Positions 1-7,762 of a stretch of DNA of 64,000 bases are shown piece after piece; the first letter of the stretch is position 1; each line of letters opens with the position of its first letter. The position numbers were made by a program, and so were the translations under genes. The DNA comes from Amycolatopsis camponoti. GTDB lineage: Bacteria; Actinomycetota; Actinomycetes; Mycobacteriales; Pseudonocardiaceae. The DNA lies in contig NZ_CABVGP010000003.1 in assembly GCF_902497555.1 (NCBI RefSeq), forward strand, positions 1,302,001-1,366,000, read 5' to 3'. Under the pieces are notes generated by a model, which made no database searches, was not told where the DNA came from, and worked only from the letters and a program-made list of their open reading frames with translations.

Positions 1-724
1 GGGCAACAACGCGCTCTCGGCTGCGATCAGCCCAGCCAAGAACGAGTTCGCCCGCCGCTACGCGGCTGCGATTGAGGCCGATGACAAGGTCACCCTCAAC
101 ACTCTCGACTTGTTCCGCAAGGACGTCTCCACCCTTGTCCGGCTCTACGACTTCATGAGCCAGATCGTCGACTATGGCGACGCGTACATGGAGATGCTGT
201 CGATCTTCCTGCGGCTCCTGGAGAAGGTCATCGCAGACTCGTCCTGGGCCGCAGAGGTCGATTTGTCCGATGTGGTCCTCGTCGGCGTCAAGCACAGCAA
301 GGGAACCGCAGTCGACATCTCGCTGACCGGCGACGGCGAGCTCAAAGGCATCAGCGCTGCGGGCACCGGCGGCCGGAAGGAGCCGAAGTACGTCGCACTC
401 CAGGTCGTCATCGACAAGATGAATGATCTTTTCGGTGCCGAGTCGTTCACGGGGTCGCAGGTCCGGGAGTTCGTGCAGGGCCTGGTGCAGCGGCTGCTCG
501 CCCACCCGGACCTGATCAACCAGACCAAGGTGAACTCGAAGAAGCAATTCATGGAGTCGCAGGACTTCCAGGCTGCGGTCGTCGAGGCGGTGGTCGAGAA
601 TCAGGAGGCCCACAACACCATGGCGGACTACTTCTTCAGTGACGGACCTGGCGTCAACGCTGTCATCGTGGCACTCGCGGACGCCTTTTACGAAGCTGCG
701 ATCGATCAGCAGACGGATGTGTGA
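1..724 (+). CDS. hsdR: Type I restriction enzyme R subunit, C-terminal part (5' end outside window)
   Basis: An open frame runs in from the left edge (frame of base 2) to a TGA at 722-724, giving about 240 visible residues. The stretch with NEFARRYAAAIEADDK, TLDLFRKD and RLYDFMSQIVDYGD is characteristic of the helical C-terminal region of HsdR, the ATP-dependent translocase and endonuclease subunit of type I restriction-modification systems. This region follows the helicase domains and contacts the methyltransferase core. The nuclease and helicase motifs and any hsdM/hsdS genes must lie to the left. The gene sits in the presumed integrated element that ends at the tRNA-Lys scar near 3194. Family call is fairly sure; an intact system cannot be judged from here. 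Confidence 0.8.
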   Translation, partial: GNNALSAAISPAKNEFARRYAAAIEADDKVTLNTLDLFRKDVSTLVRLYDFMSQIVDYGDAYMEMLSIFLRLLEKVIADSSWAAEVDLSDVVLVGVKHSKGTAVDISLTGDGELKGISAAGTGGRKEPKYVALQVVIDKMNDLFGAESFTGSQVREFVQGLVQRLLAHPDLINQTKVNSKKQFMESQDFQAAVVEAVVENQEAHNTMADYFFSDGPGVNAVIVALADAFYEAAIDQQTDV

Positions 725-979
725 GCAGCCTGGGCGCCATGCCACGAACGGTGTTTCGGCATTCTCGATCAGTCTCGATAGCTTGCCGGCGGTCACCCGA
801 AGGTGATGGCGAACGCACAGGTGGCGTGCCGCGCACACATAAGTTTTCAATCGGCCATCGCAGCGGTAGCGAGAGCGGCTCGTGCAGTTGGCGGCGGTCA
901 GCGCCATTCCCGTCTTGCTCCGACAGGTATTGAAACAATTCCTCAGATCAGATGTCCGCGGCTGTCCTAAGCGTGGATG
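725..979. other. Intergenic region, convergent 3' ends
   Basis: About 255 bp between the hsdR stop and the stop of the minus-strand immunity gene. No convincing gene is seen. The only clear structure is a hairpin with 9-bp arms at 956-964 and 981-989 (CCGCGGCTG / CAGCCGCGG). Its right arm overlaps the last codons of the immunity gene, so it is probably a terminator. Confidence 0.5.
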
Positions 980-1405
980 TCAGCCGCGGAACATGTTGAT
1001 CTGCTGCCAGATGGTGTCGTGTGGTGCGTCGTGATCGTCGAGGTTGCCGAGGGACTCGACCGCTCCGGTCACGGCTGAAGCGCGGCTTCGTTGGTCAGGG
1101 TGCTGTTGCCAGTACGCCTGCGGGATCTTCAGCACAGCCGTGAGCAGGTCGCCGGGGTAGAAGTCGCCTTCGGCGAGTGGGTTCTGCTCCAGGTGGGTCA
1201 GCGCAATGGGGACCAGTACGTCGAGGCTCTCCTGCTGGAGCAGAAGTACACGGAGGTCTTCGACGTCCAAGGAGCCGATTGGCTTGTGGCGCAGCTCGTA
1301 GACGGTCCTGATCAGCCGCGTAGCGTCGGCTGGTGGGTTGCCCCAGTGGCGGTCTTCGATTTGCTCGAGAGAGAGCGATTCGTCGACGTCAGGACTGGTC
1401 CCCAT
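980..1405 (-). CDS. CdiI-like contact-dependent inhibition immunity protein
   Basis: A 141-residue protein. The N-terminal block SLEQIEDRHWGNPP, followed by ATRLIRTVYELRHKPI and DVEDLRVLLLQQESLDVLVP, matches my recollection of the small immunity proteins annotated as contact-dependent growth inhibition system immunity (CdiI type), which bind and neutralise a cognate toxin domain. GAGGAG lies just upstream of the ATG at 1405. The gene starts 39 bp after the toxin gene on the same strand, the standard toxin-then-immunity order. No signal peptide or membrane segment is visible, so it should act in the cytoplasm. Pairing with the adjacent toxin is inferred from position. Confidence 0.75.
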   Translation of the reverse strand: MGTSPDVDESLSLEQIEDRHWGNPPADATRLIRTVYELRHKPIGSLDVEDLRVLLLQQESLDVLVPIALTHLEQNPLAEGDFYPGDLLTAVLKIPQAYWQQHPDQRSRASAVTGAVESLGNLDDHDAPHDTIWQQINMFRG

Positions 1406-1444
1406 GGCTCCTCGTGTCAGCTGTCGTGGTCGTGCGTGTGTCTG

Positions 1445-2611
1445 CTATCCGCGTGGCACCCACTGCTCACTGTAGTCGAGCAGTCGACTGGCCTCGGACA
1501 GCTCGGCCTCGACGGCAGGACGGTCTTCTGGCGACAGTCGCGAGTCGCTGAGCAGGCGTTTCAACCGGTTGATCTGGTTCGAGAGGCCGTTCTGGGCCTC
1601 CCTGACCTCGGTGACATGGTCCCAAGGTGTGCCATCACCCTTACGGGCGACGACTTCGCCGTTCAGTTCGCGCCGGGCTCCGTCGAGGTCCTTGTCGGTG
1701 AGATGTTCCTTGAGCCGGTCGGTCTTGGTGGGTTTGGTCGGGTTGGAACGCGGTTTGACGGGTTCGACGTGGTCGTCGGTCATGGCGTGTCGGGCGAGGT
1801 CGCCGACGGCGCCGACGGTCATCGTTCCGCCGACGGCGATGCCGGCGGCGGATACGACGTTGAGGGGCACACCGGCGATGGCGCCGATGCCGGTTGCGTC
1901 GAGGAGGAGGCCCGCGCCTTCGCCTGCTGAGCTGATCGTGGTCAGCGCTATTCCGCCGACCGCGGCGGCGGTGTCGACCGGATGGTTGAGCATGGCGTTG
2001 CCGAACGAGGCGAGACTGTTCGCGGCGTGGGTGCCGAGGTCGGCAAGGAAGTTGCCGGCGTCGTCGAGCCAGCTGGACTTTTGTGGTGCTACGTCCGCTT
2101 CGGTGTCGAGCATGCCTGCGATGGAGTTGCCGGCGTCGGACAGCTGCGCTCGGGCCCGGTTGAGCGTGCCCTGGGCTGCTTGCCGTCCGCTTTCACCTGG
2201 ATCGGTGAACGGTGGCAGAGGCTGGTTGTTGGCCTGAGCCTCAGCTGCGGCGGCGTCGTGCCGGGTTTTGGCTTGTTGGGTGGCGGCTTGGGCGTTGTTC
2301 CACTGGGCGATGGCTTCGCCTGCTTGGGTTTGGGCCCAGCGGAGCGTGCGCGCGTAGTCGGTCAGCAGTGATCCGCCGCGGTGGAGGGCGTCGGCGGCGT
2401 CGAACCACTTGTTCGGCTCGTAGCTGAACTTGTCGTGGAACGCGCGTGCAGCGGGGCCTTCCCAGGCTCCGGTGTCGATGGCTTTGAGCCCGTCGGCCGC
2501 CTGGCCGGCGAGATCGCCGCGAGCGTTCAGCACGCGCGCGTTCTCCTCGATCGCTTCGGGTTTGCCGGGGACGAGGGCTGTCGGGTCGCTGGTGTCTCCG
2601 AGTTCAGCCAT
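1445..2611 (-). CDS. T7SS/ESX-associated polymorphic toxin with type 28 (Ntox28-like) domain
   Basis: A 388-residue protein in three parts. Residues 1-150 form an alpha-helical WXG100/EspA-like trafficking region (TGAWEGPAARAFHDKF has the W-x-G-like turn). Residues about 190-280 are small, Ala/Gly-rich and hydrophobic (ADLGTHAANSLASFGNAML). The final 95 residues, KTDRLKEHLTDKDLDGARRE to the end, resemble the polymorphic toxin type 28 domain, predicted in the literature to be an RNase. The gene overlaps the upstream WXG100-like gene by 8 bp and is followed by an immunity gene. Export through a type VII system is inferred; no secretion ATPase lies in this window. Confidence 0.75.
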   Translation of the reverse strand: MAELGDTSDPTALVPGKPEAIEENARVLNARGDLAGQAADGLKAIDTGAWEGPAARAFHDKFSYEPNKWFDAADALHRGGSLLTDYARTLRWAQTQAGEAIAQWNNAQAATQQAKTRHDAAAAEAQANNQPLPPFTDPGESGRQAAQGTLNRARAQLSDAGNSIAGMLDTEADVAPQKSSWLDDAGNFLADLGTHAANSLASFGNAMLNHPVDTAAAVGGIALTTISSAGEGAGLLLDATGIGAIAGVPLNVVSAAGIAVGGTMTVGAVGDLARHAMTDDHVEPVKPRSNPTKPTKTDRLKEHLTDKDLDGARRELNGEVVARKGDGTPWDHVTEVREAQNGLSNQINRLKRLLSDSRLSPEDRPAVEAELSEASRLLDYSEQWVPRG

Positions 2612-2936
2612 CGTCCACCGGCCCCTGGCCCGGGTCGGTGGTGAGTGAGCCGGCAGCGGCGGAGTCCGTCGCTCGGTACGCGGCGGCTGCCTTGGTGAGG
2701 ACGTCGCCGATCGCGTCCGCGTCGTCGGTCAAGATGTCGAGACCGTCGCTCCAGCGGACACAGAAGTTCATCAGGGAGTTGTGGATACCGTCGTGTCCGT
2801 ACAGGCCAGTATCACCGCACAGGTCGCGTAGCTCGAAGCTCGACTGGTCGGTCACGCTTCGCTTGATGCCGTTCGCGGCTTCCTCCACCTTGCCGACGTC
2901 GACATGGAACCCAGGGCCATCCACTACTGAAACCAT
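2604..2936 (-). CDS. WXG100-like small helical protein, putative T7SS toxin partner
   Basis: A 110-residue acidic protein predicted to be mostly helical, with FHVDVGKVEEAANGIKRSVT near the N terminus and a second helix ending in the Ala-rich segment LTKAAAAYRATDSAAAG. Size, layout and position immediately before the toxin gene fit the small ESX/WXG100-type partners that pair with T7SS effectors. GAGGGGG abuts the ATG at 2936 with no spacer. The in-frame GTG at 2924 has better spacing and may be the true start. The family is inferred from context more than from a clear WXG motif. Confidence 0.55.
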   Translation of the reverse strand: MVSVVDGPGFHVDVGKVEEAANGIKRSVTDQSSFELRDLCGDTGLYGHDGIHNSLMNFCVRWSDGLDILTDDADAIGDVLTKAAAAYRATDSAAAGSLTTDPGQGPVDDG

Positions 2937-3148
2937 CCCCCTCGAACACGTTCAGTACTCATCGAGTGTGGATGATTCGAATGCCGATGACAAGCGGCCG
3001 ACCTGCCGTGAGCGCAGCTGGACGAACGGAGACATAACGGAGCCCAGACCTGCCGTCAAGGCACGTTACGATGAGCGCTGCAGACCTAAAACTGCTGGTA
3101 GAAGCCGTTGTCAACGCGACCACGATTGGATCGCTGCGGCGTCACGAG
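2937..3148. other. Intergenic region upstream of the toxin operon
   Basis: About 210 bp between the WXG100-like start and the tRNA fragment. It should contain the promoter of the leftward toxin operon. No gene, repeat or clear promoter was recognised. Confidence 0.35.
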
Positions 3149-3194
3149 CAGGCTTTTAATCCGTAGGTTCTGGGTTCGAGCCCCAGGCGGCCCA
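3149..3194 (+). repeat. tRNA-Lys(TTT) 3' fragment, attachment-site scar of an integrated element
   Basis: The anticodon loop CTTTTAA (anticodon TTT), T arm CTGGG-TTCGAGC-CCCAG (3170-3186), acceptor strand GCGGCCC (3187-3193) and discriminator A (3194) are all present, but the D arm and 5' acceptor strand are absent upstream. The anticodon stem is already imperfect on its 5' side, so similarity fades near 3149. A free-standing 3' half tRNA is the typical product of tRNA-directed integration, where one element end keeps the whole tRNA and the other carries the 3' duplicate. The hsdR and toxin genes on the left make that the likely element side. Confidence 0.75.
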
Positions 3195-3554
3195 CTCAAA
3201 CTCCCAGGTCAACGGCCTGGTGGTCACCATCGGCTCCAGCGTCGCCCGGGAGACCTTCCTACCGGACCGGGACGGTCGAGCTCACCTGAACGCAGCCCTC
3301 CGTCGAGTGACCCCGCAGCGCAGGACGCTCACTCGCGCCGAGCCAGCCGTCGCTGGGGCGCATCCGGGAATCCCGACCCCCGCCTTCCCGGTTCGTAGGA
3401 TTCGCCGCGCAATTCGCGATGATCTCATTCGGTTTCCGGTTCGCAAGATTTCATGAATTCACCAGAACGCGCAGTAACCAAAGCAGGTGTCAACGCGATG
3501 GGACACAGAGACTGTTGCGATCCGCTCCACCAACCAGGATGCGACGGGGGCATC
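3195..3554. other. Intergenic region right of the attachment scar
   Basis: About 360 bp. Two overlapping short frames exist but neither has a ribosome binding site or recognisable protein features. A related motif pair, CCGGTTCGTAGGATT and CCGGTTCGCAAGATT, occurs near 3390 and 3438. An in-frame ATG at 3453 could extend the next gene 34 codons upstream, but that extension is not protein-like. Confidence 0.35.
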
Positions 3555-3917
3555 ATGGACGAAAGGACACCGCGCTACCGGACGTTCGCCGATCTCACTC
3601 ACGATCAACAGGACAACCTGCTCGCCGAGCTCTACGCGCGTGGGGCTTCGCTTGCCGAGCTGGCTCGTATGAGCGGGCTCAGCTACTCCTGGCTGCGGCG
3701 TCGGCTGCTCAAAGCCGGGGTGGAGCTGCGCTCGCGGGCGGCGCCGCGGGAATCTCCGGTTGCTCCCGGAATCCTCGCCGACGAGTACCGGGACGGGGCG
3801 AGCATCCTCGCCATCGCCGAGAAACACGGGCTTTACTACAAGCGTGTGCGGGAACTTTTGCTGCGTGAAGGGGTCGAGCTGCGACCGTCGACCCGCGCCA
3901 GGCCGGACGGCCGCTGA
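3555..3917 (+). CDS. Small protein with two tandem helix-turn-helix-like repeats
   Basis: A 120-residue protein containing two similar segments. The first is ELYARGASLAELARMSGLS followed by WLRRRLLKAGVELRSR; the second is DEYRDGASILAIAEKHGLY followed by RVRELLLREGVELRPS. Each looks like a homeodomain/resolvase-type HTH followed by a basic helix, so DNA binding is likely. The ATG at 3555 is preferred over 3453 because GGGGG lies just upstream and the extension is poorly protein-like. It precedes the NB-ARC gene on the same strand with a 170-bp gap and may regulate it. No specific family is recognised. Confidence 0.6.
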   Translation: MDERTPRYRTFADLTHDQQDNLLAELYARGASLAELARMSGLSYSWLRRRLLKAGVELRSRAAPRESPVAPGILADEYRDGASILAIAEKHGLYYKRVRELLLREGVELRPSTRARPDGR

Positions 3918-3984
3918 AATGTGCGGCGGGTCACAAAGCGGACCGTATTGAATTTCGCCGTTTGACCACTGTGCGCAAAGTCGA

Positions 3985-3998
3985 CGTGCACGTGCACG
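3985..3998. promoter_or_regulatory. 14-bp perfect palindrome upstream of the NB-ARC gene
   Basis: CGTGCACGTGCACG is its own reverse complement. It lies 90 bp upstream of the chosen ATG at 4088, between the HTH gene and the NB-ARC gene, where an operator would be expected. A role is inferred only from position and symmetry. Confidence 0.35.
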
Positions 3999-4087
3999 CG
4001 CGTTCGAGTGGAAAAGCGGCTGAACCGCCGCGGTGTACGGGAACCGACGGTAGAACAGAAAGTTCGAGACCTACGGGGAGATCTCGG

Positions 4088-6133
4088 ATGGACGACACAC
4101 AGGAGCGGCCGCCGCCGGTTCAGATTCCGGCTCCGGTGGGGGGCTTCGTCAGCCGGGAAGCGGCCTTCGACCTCATGGATCGGACGTGGCAGCGCCGGGT
4201 GGACCGACCGCCCGTCGTGGTGCTGACCGGCATCGGTGGGGTCGGCAAGACGACCGTCGCCGTCCGGTGGCTCAGCGATCGCCGCGATCGGTTTCCTGGT
4301 GGCCTTCTCTACACCCGCCTGACCGAAGCCGGCGGGGATCCGGTGCCCGTCGGCGAGGTCCTGTTCGGCTTTCTCGTCGCGATCGGCGTCCCCGCCGACA
4401 CGATCCCGCCGCGTTCCGCACAGCGTTCGGCCTTGTTCCGGGCCGCCATCGCGGGCCGGTTCGTCGGCATCCTGCTCGATGACGCCGTCTCCGCCGGGCA
4501 GGTGCGCGCGCTGCTGCCCGCCACCGCGTCGGCGATGGTCGTGGTGACCAGCCGGCGGCAGCTCAGCGGACTCGCAATGGACGGTGCCGAACTGCTCGAC
4601 CTGCCGCCACTGACCCCGGACGACGCACGCCGGTTGCTCGGCGAGGTGGTCGGGCCCGAGCGGGTCGACGCGGAACCGGACGCGACCGGAACGATCATCG
4701 AGATCTGCGGCGGACTGCCACTCGCACTCGGCATCATCGGCGCCCGGTTGCGCGCCCGCCCGCTGCGGAGCATGGCCAGGGAAGCGAGCGCCTACGCGCG
4801 TCATCTCGGCGCGGGCTCCGGCGCACCCGACGACGTCCGAGAGGTGCAGGCGGTCTTCGACACGTCGTACGCCGCACTGCCCGATGGAGCCGCCCGGGTG
4901 TACCGCACATGCGGTCTGCACCCTGGCCCGGACGTCTCGCTCGACGCACTCACCGACGTTCTCGGCGAGCTCTTCGCGCACGTCGAAGACGCCGTCGACA
5001 CGCTCGTGTCGGAGAACCTCCTCGCCGACGCCGCCGATGACCGGGTCGCCCAGCACGACCTGCTGCGCCGCGATGCCCGCCTGCGCGCGGAGCGGGAACT
5101 CGAACCCGCCGACCAGGCCGCCGTGGTTCGCGGGTTCACCCGGTGGTACCTCAATCGGGCCCAGGCGGCGGACGACCTGATCCACCCGCAGCGCCCTCGA
5201 CTCGGCGTCACCCCGCCCGGCAGGCACCGGACAGCGTTCTCGGACCGGGCCGCCGCGGTGGCGTGGTGGCGGCGTGATCTCCGGTCGATCCGCGCGGTGG
5301 TCACCGAGGCCGACCGGCGGAACTGGGACGAAGAGCTTTGGCAGTTCTGCGAAGCGTCGTGGGGGTTCTTCCTGCACCACCGCGACTACGAGCCCTGGGT
5401 GGCGATGCACACCGCGGGGGTGGCCGCGGCCGAGCGGTGCGACGTCCCGCTGGTGGAGGCGAGACTGCGTTCGCAGCTCGGCTTCGCGTACGCCAAGCTG
5501 CGCCGGTTCGACGAAGCCGTCACCCAGAATTCGATCGCGTTGCGTCTCGGCGAGCAGCACGCGCACGGCCCCACCCAGGCGACCGCGCTCTCCCAGCTCG
5601 GGCGGGCCGTGCGCGGCCAGGGTGACCTCTTCGCCGCGCTCGGGTACTACCGGCGGGCCGCGCGGCTCCAGGAGGACCTCGGAATCCCCCGCGGAGTCGC
5701 GCTGTGCCGGCGCCGGTGCGGTGAGGTCCTGGCGAAGCTCGGCCGCGACGACGAGGCGATCGTCGAGCTGACCGCGGCGGCGAAGACCATGGCCGAGCTG
5801 GGGGATCCGATCCAGCACGTGCGGGCCACCACGGCCGTCGCGAGGCTGCGTTCGAGGCAAGGCCGGCGCGACGAAGCCCGGCTGGTCCTCCTGGGCGCCC
5901 TACGGATCATGCGCGACCTCGACTCGCCTTATTACACGGCCGAGGTGCTGGAGAGCCTCGCTGACGTCGAGTCGGACGCCGGACACAGCGAGGACGGCCG
6001 CCGTCACCGCGCCGAGGCACGCGAACTCCGGGTCCGGCTCGGAGACCCACAGGCCGGCGAACCGGCCACGGACCACGCAGGCACAGCCGCCGGGGAACGC
6101 GGCGAGCGCGGCGCCGGCGCCGATCGCCGATGA
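4088..6133 (+). CDS. STAND-type NTPase with NB-ARC domain and TPR repeats
   Basis: A 681-residue protein. The P-loop GIGGVGKTT is near residue 50, a Walker B-like segment VGILLDDAV near 130, an RNBS-like TSRRQL near 155 and GGLPLALGI near 212; these are landmarks of NB-ARC signal-transduction NTPases. A winged-helix-like region follows, then about six TPR-like repeats (LGFAYAKLRRFDEAV, LGRAVRGQGDLFAAL) from about 450 to the end. The ATG at 4088 has GGGGAG seven bases upstream; the frame opens at 3962 but that part is not protein-like. It resembles the C-terminal two thirds of the SARP regulator at 7763 without a DNA-binding head. Its ligand and output are unknown. Confidence 0.75.
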   Translation: MDDTQERPPPVQIPAPVGGFVSREAAFDLMDRTWQRRVDRPPVVVLTGIGGVGKTTVAVRWLSDRRDRFPGGLLYTRLTEAGGDPVPVGEVLFGFLVAIGVPADTIPPRSAQRSALFRAAIAGRFVGILLDDAVSAGQVRALLPATASAMVVVTSRRQLSGLAMDGAELLDLPPLTPDDARRLLGEVVGPERVDAEPDATGTIIEICGGLPLALGIIGARLRARPLRSMAREASAYARHLGAGSGAPDDVREVQAVFDTSYAALPDGAARVYRTCGLHPGPDVSLDALTDVLGELFAHVEDAVDTLVSENLLADAADDRVAQHDLLRRDARLRAERELEPADQAAVVRGFTRWYLNRAQAADDLIHPQRPRLGVTPPGRHRTAFSDRAAAVAWWRRDLRSIRAVVTEADRRNWDEELWQFCEASWGFFLHHRDYEPWVAMHTAGVAAAERCDVPLVEARLRSQLGFAYAKLRRFDEAVTQNSIALRLGEQHAHGPTQATALSQLGRAVRGQGDLFAALGYYRRAARLQEDLGIPRGVALCRRRCGEVLAKLGRDDEAIVELTAAAKTMAELGDPIQHVRATTAVARLRSRQGRRDEARLVLLGALRIMRDLDSPYYTAEVLESLADVESDAGHSEDGRRHRAEARELRVRLGDPQAGEPATDHAGTAAGERGERGAGADRR

Positions 6134-6331
6134 CAACGCCCGTGACGCCGCCAGGACCGCGGCGGCGCCGTCACCGGATTGCCGGCACACCAGCAGGTCG
6201 CCGGCTTCCCACCAGGCGCGCGGCGCCTCCTCCGCGACGATCAGCACGTCGGCGCCGCGGCCCGGCCCGGACAGCCGCACGTGCCAGACACCGGGTTGCC
6301 GCGCGACGACGAGCGCGCCCCCGCTCGTCAT
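5900..6331 (-). CDS. Hypothetical protein, translationally coupled, overlapping a convergent gene
   Basis: A 143-residue frame whose ATG (6331) overlaps the stop of the upstream minus-strand gene by the four bases ATGA, a strong sign of coupling. Codons are almost all G/C-ending to about 5960, and the residues look protein-like (VWHVRLSGPGRGADVLIVAEE, then an Ala/Gly-rich stretch). It overlaps the 3' end of the convergent NB-ARC gene by 234 bp, so one of the two 3' ends may be shorter in reality. No family is recognised and no membrane segment is obvious. Confidence 0.5.
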   Translation of the reverse strand: MTSGGALVVARQPGVWHVRLSGPGRGADVLIVAEEAPRAWWEAGDLLVCRQSGDGAAAVLAASRALSSAIGAGAALAAFPGGCACVVRGRFAGLWVSEPDPEFACLGAVTAAVLAVSGVRLDVSEALQHLGRVIRRVEVAHDP

Positions 6332-7542
6332 GCGATGTCCCGAAGCGGGTTCGGCGACCGCACGAAGCGGGTGCTCGCGGCGCCGTCCGGCTCGGGCAAG
6401 TCGAGGAGTTCGTACATCGCGCGCCGCAGGACGGCCGCGGCCTGTCCAGGGCGGGAGGTGATCGCGGCCCGGACCACCCTGGCGAGACGATCACTCGCTC
6501 GCGAAGCGACTTCCTCCTGCGGCGCCAAAGCAACGTCGTACCGCAGTCCGGGAGCGTGGCGACGGACCAGATCCGCGATGCTGCCGGGCCGGATCGCCGA
6601 GCCGCCGTCCACCGCCAGGGTCACCGGACGGCCGAGCGCTGCCGCGTAGGCGGTGGTCGAGCCGTAGTCGCCGATCACCCAGTCGGAGGCCACCATGGTC
6701 GCCTGCCAGCCCTGGTCCGGCGGGATGAGCAGCAGGCCGTCGCGGAGGCAGTCCGCGAACCACGCGGTGACCTGGCGCCGTCCGTGCACGGTCCAGACGT
6801 TCGGGTGCAGCACGGCCGCGACGGCGTAGCGGCTGGGCGGCAACGCGTCCCGCAACGCGTGGCAGAGCCGGGGAAGCCGGCCGAACACCGAGTCGGCCGA
6901 CCAAGTCGAACTGACCGTCACCAGCCGGCGCCCGGGATCGATGCCCAGCTGGTGCCGGTAGATCTCCCGCAACGCCACGCTTTCCAGCATCTCGTCCAGG
7001 CAGATGTCCCCGACCACCAGCGCGCGTGGCAGCGCCTCGGGACACGACCGGCGCAGCGCCGCGACCTCCGCGTCGGTCGCCAGCCCCAGGACGGCCGGCA
7101 GGATCCGCCCGCGATGGGTGAGCAGCTCCCGGTCGAGCCCGGTCGCCGGGAGCGTCGCCGCGCCGGCCTTGCGGCTGAACCGCCCTGACTTGACGGTCCC
7201 CGCGCCGTGCGCGAGCAGCAGGATCGGGCCGTGCAGTTCGTCGAGGTGCCGGTGGCTGGCCGCGAGCACCAGGTCGAAACGGTGTTGCAGGGCCTGGTGC
7301 CAGGGCAGGACCAGCCCGTGCTGTGCTCGGACGAACTCCTCGACGCCGTGCCAGCCGTCGCCGGTGTGCGGCACGGTGAACATCGTCTGCACGCGGTGAT
7401 CCGCCTCCAGCAGCGGCAGCGCGTCGAGCAGCCGGGTGCCCGCCGTCATGGTGGGCACGACCACCACCGCGTTCCGGCATCCCGATCTGGTGACCCGGCG
7501 ATCGGCATCCAGGCCGATCGGCCCACGAATCCACCTGTCCAT
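6328..7542 (-). CDS. GT-B-like protein resembling CDP-glycerol glycerophosphotransferases
   Basis: A 404-residue protein. The N-terminal half has alternating strands and helices starting with RNAVVVVPTMTAGTRLLDAL. The C-terminal half contains VLHPNVWTVHGRRQ, LLIPPDQGWQATMVASDWVI and GDYGSTTAYAAALGRPV, a layout typical of nucleotide-sugar-dependent GT-B folds and close to CDP-glycerol:glycerophosphate transferases. A real substrate cannot be deduced. The ATG at 7542 is chosen because GGGAGGG lies eight bases upstream; the frame is open to 7626. It is divergent from the SARP gene (220-bp gap) and coupled to the 143-residue gene. Similar actinobacterial proteins may be mislabelled as translation initiation factors. 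Confidence 0.6.
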   Translation of the reverse strand: MDRWIRGPIGLDADRRVTRSGCRNAVVVVPTMTAGTRLLDALPLLEADHRVQTMFTVPHTGDGWHGVEEFVRAQHGLVLPWHQALQHRFDLVLAASHRHLDELHGPILLLAHGAGTVKSGRFSRKAGAATLPATGLDRELLTHRGRILPAVLGLATDAEVAALRRSCPEALPRALVVGDICLDEMLESVALREIYRHQLGIDPGRRLVTVSSTWSADSVFGRLPRLCHALRDALPPSRYAVAAVLHPNVWTVHGRRQVTAWFADCLRDGLLLIPPDQGWQATMVASDWVIGDYGSTTAYAAALGRPVTLAVDGGSAIRPGSIADLVRRHAPGLRYDVALAPQEEVASRASDRLARVVRAAITSRPGQAAAVLRRAMYELLDLPEPDGAASTRFVRSPNPLRDIA

Positions 7543-7762
7543 GTTCGCGCACCCTCCCGTATTCGTCGCGACCATGCGGCCAGCGTGCAACGGCCGTTCG
7601 ACAAGGCGCTTGCGCACGTTGGACAAAAAACTGACAACCGATCGACAGGTCGTTTCCGGTGCTCGTCGTTATCCGGTTGTCATAGTGTTTCCGGTCGGTG
7701 GGTGCAAAACTCGTCAGGAGGAGCGGGCGACCGTGCCACCTCTGCGGGGGAGGGGACGCAGA

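Noticed and set aside
3453..3554. Upstream extension of the tandem-HTH protein
   Set aside because: The added 34 residues are not protein-like and the start at 3555 has a better ribosome binding site.
3836..5860. A 674-codon minus-strand frame over the NB-ARC gene
   Set aside because: Arg/Gly/Asp-rich, no start signal, antisense to a well-supported protein.
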